From NCBI GenBank assembly GCA_001938995.1, contig MKZN01000002.1, forward strand, positions 332,383 to 396,382: a DNA stretch of 64,000 nt, in the 5' to 3' direction. This document shows, piece after piece, positions 50,192 to 58,695 of the stretch; the stretch's first letter is position 1, and every line of letters begins with the position of its first letter. Source of the DNA: Bacillus pumilus (GTDB taxonomy: Bacteria > Bacillota > Bacilli > Bacillales > Bacillaceae). Below the pieces are notes generated by a model. That model ran no database searches. It was given only the letters and a program-made list of their open reading frames with translations, and had not been told where the DNA came from. Position numbers and translations under genes: made by a program.

Positions 50192-50312
50192 TTTCCCACC
50201 ACTTTTTCTACTTGCTTCTATTCTCTTCATGTCTTATGACAAAAAATTCAACATTATCTTACCACATCTACTTCTTATGGTACAATGCAATAGATTTTCA
50301 TTCATTTTCTAT

Positions 50313-50342
50313 GTATAGATTACACATGGAGGGGCCATACTA
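50313..50342 (+). promoter_or_regulatory. SigF/SigG promoter of the csfG-like RNA
   Basis: GTATA (50313-50317), 15-bp spacer, GGCCATACTA (50333-50342), which fits the forespore -10 pattern GGNNANANT. A vegetative-like TGG-TACAAT (hexamer at 50281-50286) also faces this way. Confidence 0.75.
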
Positions 50343-50347
50343 CATGT

Positions 50348-50499
50348 AACAGCATCTGATGTGGTGCTGTTGCCAACCGCGGAGAAGACTTACGTTTCCC
50401 CATAAGTTCTTCCTCCGGTTTCTCCTCTCCCTTTGCCTTCTCCTTAATGGATCATTAAGAATAGAAGGACCCCGCGGGTGATGCCGCGGGGATTTTTTT
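50348..50499 (+). ncRNA. csfG: Sporulation small RNA, csfG-like
   Basis: About 150 nt on the plus strand between the minus genes ylbG and rsmD, the place of the conserved forespore RNA CsfG in B. subtilis. Four hairpins are visible: AACAGCA/TGCTGTT (50348-50371), a long imperfect stem (50377-50418), CTTAATG/CATTAAG (50443-50459) and the terminator CCCCGCGG/CCGCGGGG (50470-50491) with seven U. No translatable frame with a good start is evident. Identity rests on location, promoter type and terminator, not on an alignment. Confidence 0.8.
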
Positions 50500-50503
50500 G
50501 CAT

Positions 50504-50776
50504 TTAAAAGCCTACCTTATAATCATACTCTTTTGCTTTGTCCAATTTGGATTCGTACTCTAATTTAATAAATGGCTTATATGAAGGCTCAACACGTTTC
50601 ACAAATGGCAGTGAGCCAAGCTTTGCCATGTGACGCTCAAGATCATTCATATCACAATAAATCACTGCATACTTCATTTTCCGAGAAATATAGTGAACAT
50701 TCCCAAATTTCCGTAGCGCTTTTGACTGCTTTAACGAATGCAGCCAAACCACCATCCCTTGACGTTTGGTTTCCAT
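50504..50776 (-). CDS. ylbG: DUF2129 family protein YlbG
   Basis: 90 residues, conserved in Bacillales next to ylbF, function unknown. Sequence features: [37 protein letters not shown] and a basic C-terminus. The ATG at 50776 follows AGGTG and gives the B. subtilis length; the frame continues upstream by 23 codons without support. Confidence 0.88.
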   Translation of the reverse strand: METKRQGMVVWLHSLKQSKALRKFGNVHYISRKMKYAVIYCDMNDLERHMAKLGSLPFVKRVEPSYKPFIKLEYESKLDKAKEYDYKVGF

Positions 50777-50841
50777 CTTTTCACCTGCCGCTTTCCAATT
50801 CTTTCCATCCATTATGTAAAAGACGAGACATTCAAGTCTCG

Positions 50842-51291
50842 TCAAGATACTTTACAACCACAGCTGCCGCCTGAACCACAGCCACCGCCGCATGATGATA
50901 GACCATCAAAATATGGATTCCCTGTTGGAACCTTAATATATGCTGATACAGCTGTACCGATTTCAATACTAATCTCATCTAAGATGGATTGAATCGCTGT
51001 TTCTGCTTTTTTGAAATCAACCACTGTATCGTGAAGATCTAGCTTCCGTTTGATCTCACGCATTTCTTTTGAGATCGTTCTATAGTCTGGATGATACTTG
51101 CCAAACCGCTGCACATCCTCATATTGCTCTTTTACTTTTGTAAAATCTGCAATAATTTGTTGGGCTTCTTCGTCTTGCTGGAGACGCTTAAAGCAGTTGC
51201 GGTAATGTTCAGCCTCCTCCGACTGAAGAATCATGGCAGCCAAATGATTTGCTTCCTCTTGAAGCTCCACAGATTCGATTGTCGCATACAT
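50842..51291 (-). CDS. ylbF: RicF (YlbF), Y-complex subunit
   Basis: 149 residues. Mostly helical YlbF/YmcA fold, with a glycine- and cysteine-rich tail ([18 protein letters not shown], about 130-147). With RicA (YmcA) and RicT (YaaT) it forms a complex carrying [4Fe-4S] clusters that promotes RNase Y-dependent mRNA maturation, competence and sporulation. The cysteines of the tail are probable cluster ligands. Confidence 0.94.
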   Translation of the reverse strand: MYATIESVELQEEANHLAAMILQSEEAEHYRNCFKRLQQDEEAQQIIADFTKVKEQYEDVQRFGKYHPDYRTISKEMREIKRKLDLHDTVVDFKKAETAIQSILDEISIEIGTAVSAYIKVPTGNPYFDGLSSCGGGCGSGGSCGCKVS

Positions 51292-51348
51292 AAATGTTGC
51301 ACCTCCAATTCATAGTTTACCACGAAACCTATCAATCAGAAAATGCTT

Positions 51349-51756
51349 TTACGTGACAATTACATCCCATGTTTCTCTTTTCTGTTGAAATGCAGGATGA
51401 TGTGTATTCAGCACTACGGTCATTTTATGCTTTCCTTTCGACAGATGCTTGACCACAAATGCAGCAGTATATTCATTTCCCACACGCTGACCATCTACGT
51501 ATATTGTGAAATAACCCGACTTCTCTCCCTTTTTTAAAGAAGATACGAGGTGAAAATCTTGGAGCGTACTTTCTATATAAACAGTTGATCCTTGCACTTT
51601 GTACTTGAATATACCTTGCTGCTTCATTTCACTTTGGGCTTGCTGCATAACGGGTACATCTGGTTCCTGGTGTACCACTTGTTCTGACTCTCGTTGACTT
51701 TGACACCCGGTGCCAAGAAAAAGCAATGCGCAAATTGACAGCATCCATTTCATCAT
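51349..51756 (-). CDS. Putative lipoprotein
   Basis: 135 residues. A signal peptide with lipobox LGTGC (Cys near residue 18), a Q- and E-rich linker, then a small beta-rich domain (VQGSTVYIESTLQDFHLVSSL, GYFTIYVDGQRVGNEYTAAFVVKHLSKGKHKMTVVL). Probably anchored outside the cell membrane. I do not recognise a family and recall no equivalent between ylbE and ylbF of B. subtilis. The second start codon (ATG) suits the GGAG spacing better than the GTG before it. Confidence 0.8.
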   Translation of the reverse strand: MMKWMLSICALLFLGTGCQSQRESEQVVHQEPDVPVMQQAQSEMKQQGIFKYKVQGSTVYIESTLQDFHLVSSLKKGEKSGYFTIYVDGQRVGNEYTAAFVVKHLSKGKHKMTVVLNTHHPAFQQKRETWDVIVT

Positions 51757-51825
51757 CACATTCTCCTTTCGACTACTTTCATAGGATGCTCATGAAATAG
51801 ACATCTTAATCAACTCAAAAAAGCC

Positions 51826-52074
51826 TCACCCGGCTCCATTTTGATTGCGCATTGCTTGAAACATTTGAATCATCATTTCAGCCATTTGCACACTATTACT
51901 AAGCTGACTCACACGATGAGGAATGGTTTTTTCGTAAAAGTTCATTTTATCTAACTCAAAGGAAGATAGATTTTCAGGATGACGAGTCAGCTGTCTGTAC
52001 CAGAGAGGGCGATGCCTGATGAATTTGATTCGTTCCTCTTCAGCCATGACAAATTCTTGTACTTCTCTCCGCAC
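51826..52074 (-). CDS. ylbE: YlbE-like protein
   Basis: About 82 residues, YlbE family, function unknown. It contains IKFIRHRPLWYRQLTRHPENLSSFE and ends in a Met-rich helix. The GTG start follows AAAGGGG by 9 nt and matches the RREVQEF family start; a TTG one codon earlier is equally possible. Probably in one unit with ylbD. Confidence 0.8.
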   Translation of the reverse strand: MRREVQEFVMAEEERIKFIRHRPLWYRQLTRHPENLSSFELDKMNFYEKTIPHRVSQLSNSVQMAEMMIQMFQAMRNQNGAG

Positions 52075-52092
52075 CAAAAGCATCCCCTTTCA

Positions 52093-52503
52093 TTAATCTT
52101 TCCTGAAGGAGAATGGGTGCTGACTACCTCCAGATGACCCTTTCTTTGAGCCATTTGATGAAAATTGACCGAGTAAGCTTTGTAAAGAGGAAATAGACTG
52201 GCTCATTTTGTTTATTTGTTCATTCATTTGATCAGCGTCCATTTTTTTTACGGCAGAAACCATCTTAGACATAAAATCTGCTTTTCCTGGCTCCCGCTGC
52301 TTCGTTTTCTCATCTTTTCCTTCATCAGATTGTGTTTGCCGATATGGAGACCACATTTCGTCTTCCTCACCAAACATGACCCAATTTTCGTATAAGCTTT
52401 GCCAACTTTTTTCTTGAGTGTGCACTTCTTGAATTAACTTCGGATGGCGTTTGACAAATTGTTTAAATTCATCAATGGATGTTTGCTTTTGCTTGTTTGT
52501 CAT
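52093..52503 (-). CDS. ylbD: Spore coat-associated protein YlbD
   Basis: 136 residues of the YlbD coat family, found in spores of B. subtilis. N-terminal helical region IDEFKQFVKRHPKLIQEVH, a central WSPYRQTQ segment, and a S- and G-rich end (SSNGSKKGSSGGSQHPFSFRKD). Probably mother-cell expressed. Start ATG after GGGGGTG. Confidence 0.85.
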   Translation of the reverse strand: MTNKQKQTSIDEFKQFVKRHPKLIQEVHTQEKSWQSLYENWVMFGEEDEMWSPYRQTQSDEGKDEKTKQREPGKADFMSKMVSAVKKMDADQMNEQINKMSQSISSLQSLLGQFSSNGSKKGSSGGSQHPFSFRKD

Positions 52504-52571
52504 ATCCTCACCCCCATACAAATGCCTACTATACTATATACAACTGCATTCATTTTGGTGCGCCTCTTTTT

Positions 52572-52603
52572 GATAAAAAAACAGCTGCAAGTGAGCAGCT
52601 GCT
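52572..52603 (-). terminator. Terminator of ylbC
   Basis: Minus strand: CAGCTG, loop of eight, CAGCTG, then about seven U; it begins within the ylbC stop codon region. Confidence 0.8.
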
Positions 52604-53645
52604 AAGATGTTTTTTTGACGAAATTTTGCGTATAATATTTTTCTTTCACGCCAACACCAAGGTGTGTGTAATCCTTATTCATTAATGCTTTTCGATGACC
52701 TTCGCTATTGAGCCAGCCTTCTACAGCTGCTGGTCCGTCTACATAATTATAAGCAATGTTTTCACCCGCGAGCTGAAATGCGACATCTCCTCGTTCTAAT
52801 CGGTCTTTCAGCGTACCGTACTTTTTCGACTCATGAGAGAAATAACGATTTTCCTTCATATCCTCACTGTGCATAAATGCCACTTCTGAGGTATCATCGT
52901 CCCACTCAAGGATCGGCAAGTTGTACTGATGGCGGATAATATTGGTCATATCAAAAATTTGTTTTTGACTGGAAGCTTCGATATCTTTCCACTTATCACC
53001 TGATATCGCTTCAGGTTCTACCAGTTGCCCCCGGTAGACAACCTCGTACGGTTTTTGTTTCACAAATGTATCTGCGTCAAAGGCTCGAATGCTAGATAAG
53101 GTGCTTTCAAACTTATCCATGTAAAGCTGGACATAGATATCATTTCCCACTTTCACCGTTGGCCTTGTATTCATATCATCTTCTGAGAATTCAAAGCGGT
53201 ATGAATTTTGATCGTCCTCTACATGAATGTAAGGGGCGATTTGTGTTTTCTTAAATACTTCACTTGTGGCCTGACCGATTTTAAACGGTTCAACATTCAG
53301 TCCATCTCCTGTTGCAAACAAAGTGACAACTTGACTATCCTTTACCCCTACTTGGATATAGTGTTTCTTCGATTGATTGTATATCCACCAGTCATAATCA
53401 TATGCGGATGGATCAATGCGATCTGGTTCTCCTAGCTGTTTCAGCACTTCATTTGATGATTTCCCCATAAAGGACATCAGACCTTTTTTCGGGATATTCA
53501 GTGGCTTATCGCTAGAAGCTTCTTCATTAGACACCTTCGGTTCATTGCCGCTCTCTTTTTCTGGTGAAGATCCATATTGAATAAACAGAACGTACGTTCC
53601 AGATATAATCAGGAGGATGAAGAGTGTTTTGAGCACAGTTTTCAA
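52602..53645 (-). CDS. ylbC: CAP-domain secreted protein YlbC
   Basis: 347 residues. An N-terminal membrane/signal helix (about 5-22), a CAP-associated N-terminal domain (about 55-190), and a C-terminal CAP/SCP domain with ILEWDDDTSEVAFMHSEDMKENRYFSHESKKYG and GENIAYNYVDGPAAVEGWLNSEGHRKALMN, containing the histidine and glutamate residues of the CAP cavity. Extracytoplasmic; function unknown. TTG start at 53645 behind GGAGGTG, giving the B. subtilis length. Confidence 0.9.
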   Translation of the reverse strand: MKTVLKTLFILLIISGTYVLFIQYGSSPEKESGNEPKVSNEEASSDKPLNIPKKGLMSFMGKSSNEVLKQLGEPDRIDPSAYDYDWWIYNQSKKHYIQVGVKDSQVVTLFATGDGLNVEPFKIGQATSEVFKKTQIAPYIHVEDDQNSYRFEFSEDDMNTRPTVKVGNDIYVQLYMDKFESTLSSIRAFDADTFVKQKPYEVVYRGQLVEPEAISGDKWKDIEASSQKQIFDMTNIIRHQYNLPILEWDDDTSEVAFMHSEDMKENRYFSHESKKYGTLKDRLERGDVAFQLAGENIAYNYVDGPAAVEGWLNSEGHRKALMNKDYTHLGVGVKEKYYTQNFVKKTS

Positions 53646-53766
53646 ATAAACACCTCCGTTAAATTGGCAAGGTAACAAAATACCTTCTACTGTCATTTAA
53701 ACAAAACTTGTTCCATTTATCAACGACAATACAGCCTATTTAACACGAATTTAAAATATGCCCCTC

Positions 53767-54216
53767 TTAATGAAGAAATCCTTGTCCATGATCTTGGTCT
53801 TGTTGAGAGATTTCAGTGAGTGCATCACCAGCACGATCATTTGACAAATCTTCGACCGATAAGTCGCCAAGGGCTACAATCCCAGTTAACGCCCCGTTTT
53901 TGACCACTGGGATACGGCGGAGCTGATGCTCTGACATTAAGCGGACGATTTCTTCAAGGGTTGCATCTTCCTGAGCGGTCAATACTTCCTTTGTCATCAG
54001 CGCACCAATTTCCTGTGAGTTCGGCTTTTTTTCGGCAATGCCTCTGAGGACAAGGTCACGGTCTGTCACAATACCAACCAACTGATCTGCATCAACCACC
54101 GGAAGCGCCCCAATGTCTGCGTCTCTCATTTTCACAGCTGCTTCATAAGTATTGTCGTCTTTTTGGCAAGTAATCACTTGTTTTGTCATTATATCTTTGA
54201 TTTTTTTTGTTTTCAC
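53767..54216 (-). CDS. ylbB: CBS-domain pair protein YlbB
   Basis: 149 residues made of two CBS domains: KIKDIMTKQVITCQKDDNTYEAAVKMRDADIGALPVVD and ALMTKEVLTAQEDATLEEIVRLMSEHQLRRIPVV. Such pairs bind adenine nucleotides and act as sensors. The GTG start at 54216 follows GGAGG by 7 nt. Divergent from ylbA. Confidence 0.9.
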   Translation of the reverse strand: MKTKKIKDIMTKQVITCQKDDNTYEAAVKMRDADIGALPVVDADQLVGIVTDRDLVLRGIAEKKPNSQEIGALMTKEVLTAQEDATLEEIVRLMSEHQLRRIPVVKNGALTGIVALGDLSVEDLSNDRAGDALTEISQQDQDHGQGFLH

Positions 54217-54350
54217 GTCGATTCCTCCATCTACTATTTTCCTTATTACTCTAACCAGCTTCAATCAGAACATACCTTTCACAGTTGAAAGTTTAACGCT
54301 TTCATACTATCATTGTCAGTAAAGGGAATTTTTATAAGGAGGGGTTTTGG

Positions 54351-54716
54351 GTGAAGTTTGAAGGTACGGGGATTGAAAAAGTATCAGCTGACTTAAATAA
54401 ATTGGATTTTATGATGGAAAGTGAAGGATTTGTGAGAGCCGATCAATGGGATTATGAGCGCGTGACGTATGACCGGAAGTACAGCATGGTAGAGGGAACA
54501 TTTTATTTACGAATCTCTGGCTATGCGACTGAAGGTGATGTTGGCTCTAAAAGAGCACAAATTCAGTTGCTGACACCTTTACTCGGGAAACACTATTATC
54601 CGCATGGCGTCGAATACGGTGAGGGTGAGGATTTCCCTACATCTCTCATTCAATCAAGCAAAAAAACACTTGGCCGATTAAAAGAAAAACTAGAATCAAT
54701 GACGACTGAAGCATAA
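54351..54716 (+). CDS. ylbA: YugN-family protein YlbA
   Basis: 121 residues, YugN-like family, function unknown. Visible features: FEGTGIEKVSADLNKLDFMMES and VEGTFYLRISGYATEGDVGS. GTG start after AGGAGGGG. It is monocistronic and converges with ctaG through a shared terminator. Confidence 0.88.
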   Translation: MKFEGTGIEKVSADLNKLDFMMESEGFVRADQWDYERVTYDRKYSMVEGTFYLRISGYATEGDVGSKRAQIQLLTPLLGKHYYPHGVEYGEGEDFPTSLIQSSKKTLGRLKEKLESMTTEA

Positions 54717-54717
54717 A

Positions 54718-54755
54718 ATAAAGCACAGCCCATTCGCGGCTGTGCTTTTCTTTAT
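54718..54755. terminator. Bidirectional terminator between ylbA and ctaG
   Basis: AAGCACAGCC and GGCTGTGCTT arms (10 bp) around a 7-nt loop, followed by U-rich sequence on the plus side and A-rich on the other. Confidence 0.85.
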
Positions 54756-55630
54756 TCATATTTCGGGATCAGTGCGTCTGGCACGGCATCCTTTGCTCTT
54801 TCTTTTCTGGCCCAATCAAAGAAGACAACCGCAAGTATGGAGCCATAAACAATCTCTTGAATGATTTTCATTAAAATGGCGCCTAATTGTTGATCTTCTA
54901 AGAGCGGCAATGTGTGAAACATATCAGGTCCAGTTAGCGATAGACCTGCAAGTGTATCGCTTGGTACACATAAATGTAATGCCTGTATCCATGCGCCTGC
55001 GTCTGAATAGGTCGCATATATCGGCGTATTACTAAACATAATCAGTGCACAGGCAGGTGTCATTAATATACCATCTGCCATGATATAGCCCAGCTTTAAA
55101 ATGCCAGTGATCTGCGGCATACTTTGCACTTTATGAACGAGCGGCCACCACATGAAAAAGGCAGCGATAAAAATCACAACTGTAATCAATGCATGATAAA
55201 GCGGATCCGTTTTCACAAAATCAAACACAAGCGGGATATGGTAAAGCGAAAATAACCCGTTAAATCCTATCAAGGCAATCAAAGGTTTTGTAAACAAACG
55301 GAAAATCGCATGAATCCCTGGCGTTTGAACGATTCGCCCCCACATGGTCGCAGGTAAACCTGTGATAAGGAGGGGCGGGATGACTAAATACAGTACTGCC
55401 ATTTGTGCCATATGGGCACTGAACATGATGTGCCCCATTAGATCAATCGGGCTTCCTTTCACGGCATATAATAGGATAAGCCCAGTGAGAAACAGGATTT
55501 TCTCTTTCATCGTCGCTCGGTGTTTTCCCTTTGTGACTAAAAGTAGATAAAGTACAGCCGCTACGGCAATACATGTCAGATAATAGGGGCTCCATAACGC
55601 CCGGAATCCGAATATTTCTAAGTTCTCCAT
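54752..55630 (-). CDS. ctaG: Cytochrome c oxidase assembly factor CtaG
   Basis: 292 residues with about seven membrane helices, caa3_CtaG family. It is needed to insert copper or otherwise mature the caa3 oxidase. Family motifs: [34 protein letters not shown], with conserved His and Met. The last gene of the ctaCDEFG cluster. Confidence 0.94.
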   Translation of the reverse strand: MENLEIFGFRALWSPYYLTCIAVAAVLYLLLVTKGKHRATMKEKILFLTGLILLYAVKGSPIDLMGHIMFSAHMAQMAVLYLVIPPLLITGLPATMWGRIVQTPGIHAIFRLFTKPLIALIGFNGLFSLYHIPLVFDFVKTDPLYHALITVVIFIAAFFMWWPLVHKVQSMPQITGILKLGYIMADGILMTPACALIMFSNTPIYATYSDAGAWIQALHLCVPSDTLAGLSLTGPDMFHTLPLLEDQQLGAILMKIIQEIVYGSILAVVFFDWARKERAKDAVPDALIPKYE

Positions 55631-55660
55631 TGCTGCACCTCCTTCAAGGGTGAAGCCGAC

Positions 55661-55990
55661 TTACCACCAAATAATGGTCAAAAAAGCTAACACGGTAATA
55701 AATGCGACAAACACACCTGAGTATAGAAACAATGCGGGTGTTTCATGCCCTTTTTGGTTCATGTGCATAAAATAGTACAACTGAAAGGCCACCTGGATTC
55801 CTGCAAGCAACAAAATAAACGGCACTGCAAACCAATTCCCGATGTCTTCAGATGCGATTGTTAAAAATGAAATAAACGTTAATCCAATCATGAGGCCGAA
55901 AGAAATGAGCTGATGCTTCATTTCTTCGGCGTTTTTCTTTTTGCGATAGACAAGGTCGACTTTTGACTGATTTGTGTTTTTATTTCCCAT
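55661..55990 (-). CDS. ctaF: Cytochrome caa3 oxidase subunit IV
   Basis: 109 residues with three membrane helices. Small accessory subunit of caa3 oxidase, with VDLVYRKKKNAEEMKHQLISFGLMIGLTF and VAFQLYYFMHMNQKGHE. The ATG at 55990 lies 3 nt from the ctaE stop and matches the B. subtilis N-terminus; the longer frame overlaps ctaE. Confidence 0.93.
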   Translation of the reverse strand: MGNKNTNQSKVDLVYRKKKNAEEMKHQLISFGLMIGLTFISFLTIASEDIGNWFAVPFILLLAGIQVAFQLYYFMHMNQKGHETPALFLYSGVFVAFITVLAFLTIIWW

Positions 55991-55992
55991 TC

Positions 55993-56613
55993 TTATCCCA
56001 CCATTCCCATTAAATATACAACGGTAAAGATGAAGACCCACACAACATCAATGAAGTGCCAATATAGACTTGCGACGTAATATTTAGGTGCATTGTATAA
56101 ATCCAGTCCGCGCCTCATATTTCGAATGATCAGAGCGGTTATCCAGCAAAGTCCAAATGCAACGTGAGCTCCGTGCGTCCCTACTAGTGTATAGAAGGAA
56201 GAGCCAAGAGCTGAACTAGTAATCGTAAATTCATACTCATGCACATAGTGATAAAACTCATAGATTTCAAGCGCTAAAAATGCAGCACCTAATAATACGG
56301 TCACACCAAGCCAAATCTGCATTTTTTTAAAGGCAAAGTTTTTCATATGATACATCGCATATACACTCGTTAAACTGCTCGTTAAAAGGAGCATCGTGGC
56401 AACAAAGACAAGTGTGATGTCAAACATATCAGTTGTTTTGGCTCCACCTGCATTTGAGTTTTTCAATGCCAAGTAAGTTGCAAACAAAGATGCAAACAGA
56501 ACGGTTTCTCCCCCAAGAAACAACCAAAACCCGACGAATTTATTCTTTCCTTCTAACGTGGCTTTCTCTGGTGAAGCCGGAAAGGTTTCTGCTGTCATTT
56601 TTTGTGGTTCCAT
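55993..56613 (-). CDS. ctaE: Cytochrome caa3 oxidase subunit III
   Basis: 206 residues with five membrane helices, subunit III family: FWLFLGGETVLFASLFATYLAL and YTLVGTHGAHVAFGLCWI. It overlaps the ctaD stop by one base (TAATG), so translation is coupled. Confidence 0.96.
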   Translation of the reverse strand: MEPQKMTAETFPASPEKATLEGKNKFVGFWLFLGGETVLFASLFATYLALKNSNAGGAKTTDMFDITLVFVATMLLLTSSLTSVYAMYHMKNFAFKKMQIWLGVTVLLGAAFLALEIYEFYHYVHEYEFTITSSALGSSFYTLVGTHGAHVAFGLCWITALIIRNMRRGLDLYNAPKYYVASLYWHFIDVVWVFIFTVVYLMGMVG

Positions 56614-58484
56614 TATGCTTTCACCCCTTTATCATCGTCATCGGTCAAATCTTCTTTGTGTATATGGTACCCATGATCATCCACAAGCGATCGAACCAGC
56701 ATGGTCGCAAACGTAATACCCAGTCCAATCAAAATGACCGGAAGACCCCAACTGTGTTCTTGACGATACATGAAGCCAAATGCTGACACAAATAGACCGA
56801 ATGAGATAATGATAGGCAAGATGGAATTATTCGGCATGTGAATATCATCTAACGGCTCAGAAGCGGTCATTCCTTTTTTACCGTCCATTTTCTCAATCCA
56901 TAACGGGTCAAGTCCTCTCACAAGCGGGAGTTGTTTAAAATTATATTCTGGCGGAGGTGAAGACACAGCCCATTCAAGTGTTCTTCCATCTCCCCAAGGA
57001 TCACTTGATACACGCTCACCTTTCGCTGTTGTCCAGATAACGTTAATCAGCATGATCACAACCGCTACAAACATAAACAGCGCCCCAATGGTACTGATAA
57101 AGTTTCCTAGCTCTAGTCCCTGACCAGGCAGGAAGGTAAATACCCGGCGCGGCATGCCCCATAATCCTAAGAAATGCTGGATGAAAAACGTGAGATGGAA
57201 ACCGATAAAGAAAAGCACAAAGCCAATTTTTCCAAGCTTCTCATTGAGTATTTTCCCAAACATTTTGGGCCACCAGTAATGAACCCCGGCTAAAATACCG
57301 AATACGACACCACCGATAATGACGTAGTGGAAATGCGCCACAACAAAGTACGTATCATGGAACTGATAATCTGCTGCTGCTGCTGCGAGCATGACCCCAG
57401 TTACACCGCCTAATAAAAAGGACGGAATAAACGCAACAGAATATAGCATCGCCGTGGTAAATTTGACATTACCGCCCCATATGGTGAGCAGCCAGTTAAA
57501 TACTTTTATTCCTGTTGGTACGGCAATCGCCATGGTCGCAACAGCAAAGATCGCATTCGCAATTGGTCCAAGACCCGTTGTAAACATGTGATGCGCCCAT
57601 ACCATGAAACCAAGGAAACCAATCAATACAGTGGCGAAAACCATGGATGAGTACCCAAACAGTCTTTTTCTCGCAAACACTGGAATAATCTCAGAGAAAA
57701 TACCGAATGCCGGAAGAATCAAGATATATACTTCTGGGTGCCCGAAAATCCAGAATAAATGCTCCCAGATGATCGTATTTCCTCCAAGCTCTGGATTGAA
57801 AAAGCTTGTGTCAAACATTCTGTCAAGCATCAGCATCGCAAGCCCTGCTGTTAGCGGAGGGAATGCAAATAAAATGAGTGCAGATGCGACGAACGTCGTC
57901 CAAGTAAAGAGCGGCATTCTCATATAAGTCATCCCAGGCGCTCTCATATTAATAATCGTGACAAGAAAGTTGATACCGGCAATTAACGTACCAATACCTG
58001 CAATCTGCAATCCTAAAATATAAAAATCCATGCCATGCCCTGCTGAATTCAGCGTGAGCGACGCGTATGCCGTCCACCCTGCATCAGGAGATCCGCCTAA
58101 AAACCAGCCAAGATTTAAGAAAATCCCTCCGAAAAAGAATAGCCAAAAACCAAGTGAATTGATAAACGGAAATGCTACGTCACGTGCACCAATTTGAATT
58201 GGTACTACCGCATTCATTAAGGCAAATAAAAGCGGCATTGCTGCAAGGAAAATCATTGTTGTCCCATGCATGGTCATGATTTCATTGTAAAGCCCTGCAT
58301 CGACAAAATTGTTTTCCGGGATGGCTAGTTGAATACGGATAAACATCGCTTCAAGGCCGCCAAGTAAAAAGAAAAATCCCCCTGCCACTAAATATAATAT
58401 GGCAATTTTTTTATGGTCAACTGTCGTCAAGTAATCCCATAAGACAGCGCCAAACCCCCGCTTTTTAGCTATTGTACTCACCAT
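56613..58484 (-). CDS. ctaD: Cytochrome caa3 oxidase subunit I
   Basis: 623-residue catalytic subunit, about 14 membrane helices. Heme a ligand His in IMTMHGTTMIF, CuB ligands in WIFGHPEVYILILPAFG and WAHHMF, heme a and a3 ligands in VAHFHYVIIGG. It reduces O2 to water and pumps protons. It follows ctaC after an unusually long gap of 211 nt. Confidence 0.97.
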   Translation of the reverse strand: MVSTIAKKRGFGAVLWDYLTTVDHKKIAILYLVAGGFFFLLGGLEAMFIRIQLAIPENNFVDAGLYNEIMTMHGTTMIFLAAMPLLFALMNAVVPIQIGARDVAFPFINSLGFWLFFFGGIFLNLGWFLGGSPDAGWTAYASLTLNSAGHGMDFYILGLQIAGIGTLIAGINFLVTIINMRAPGMTYMRMPLFTWTTFVASALILFAFPPLTAGLAMLMLDRMFDTSFFNPELGGNTIIWEHLFWIFGHPEVYILILPAFGIFSEIIPVFARKRLFGYSSMVFATVLIGFLGFMVWAHHMFTTGLGPIANAIFAVATMAIAVPTGIKVFNWLLTIWGGNVKFTTAMLYSVAFIPSFLLGGVTGVMLAAAAADYQFHDTYFVVAHFHYVIIGGVVFGILAGVHYWWPKMFGKILNEKLGKIGFVLFFIGFHLTFFIQHFLGLWGMPRRVFTFLPGQGLELGNFISTIGALFMFVAVVIMLINVIWTTAKGERVSSDPWGDGRTLEWAVSSPPPEYNFKQLPLVRGLDPLWIEKMDGKKGMTASEPLDDIHMPNNSILPIIISFGLFVSAFGFMYRQEHSWGLPVILIGLGITFATMLVRSLVDDHGYHIHKEDLTDDDDKGVKA

Positions 58485-58578
58485 GAAATCCCCCTCTTAT
58501 CTCCCATTTGCCCCTTTTCATTTTGATGCCTATTTCAATGATCGTATGACGATGAAACAGACTGCGTCCTGTCGCTAT

Positions 58579-58680
58579 TTACTTCTCGGGTGTAGAGGCT
58601 TTTTCGGGAGCTTTTAACAAAAACTTCACATCTTGCACATACCCATTTAATACGTCATTCATTGTCCTGTTATTTTTCAC
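58579..58680 (-). CDS. Possible small protein between ctaC and ctaD
   Basis: 33 codons from GTG (MKNNRTMNDVLNGYVQDVKF, then LLKAPEKASTPEK) to TAA, in the same frame as ctaC after its stop codon. Start signals are weak: only a short GGA nearby, or AGGA two bases before an internal ATG at 58662. The peptide is amphipathic and basic and looks protein-like for this AT-rich gap. Alternatives: noncoding spacer, or a decayed C-terminal extension of CtaC. Confidence 0.3.
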   Translation of the reverse strand: MKNNRTMNDVLNGYVQDVKFLLKAPEKASTPEK

Positions 58681-58695
58681 AGCCACAATTCCGAA

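Noticed and set aside
50281..50286. Vegetative promoter TGG-TACAAT reading into csfG
   Set aside because: No supporting -35, and the SigF/SigG-type promoter further on fits the RNA 5' end better; noted only as an alternative.
54286..54304. TGAAAG-N7-CTTTCA before ylbA as a cre site
   Set aside because: The two arms match cre halves but the centre is five bases too long and lacks the CG core.
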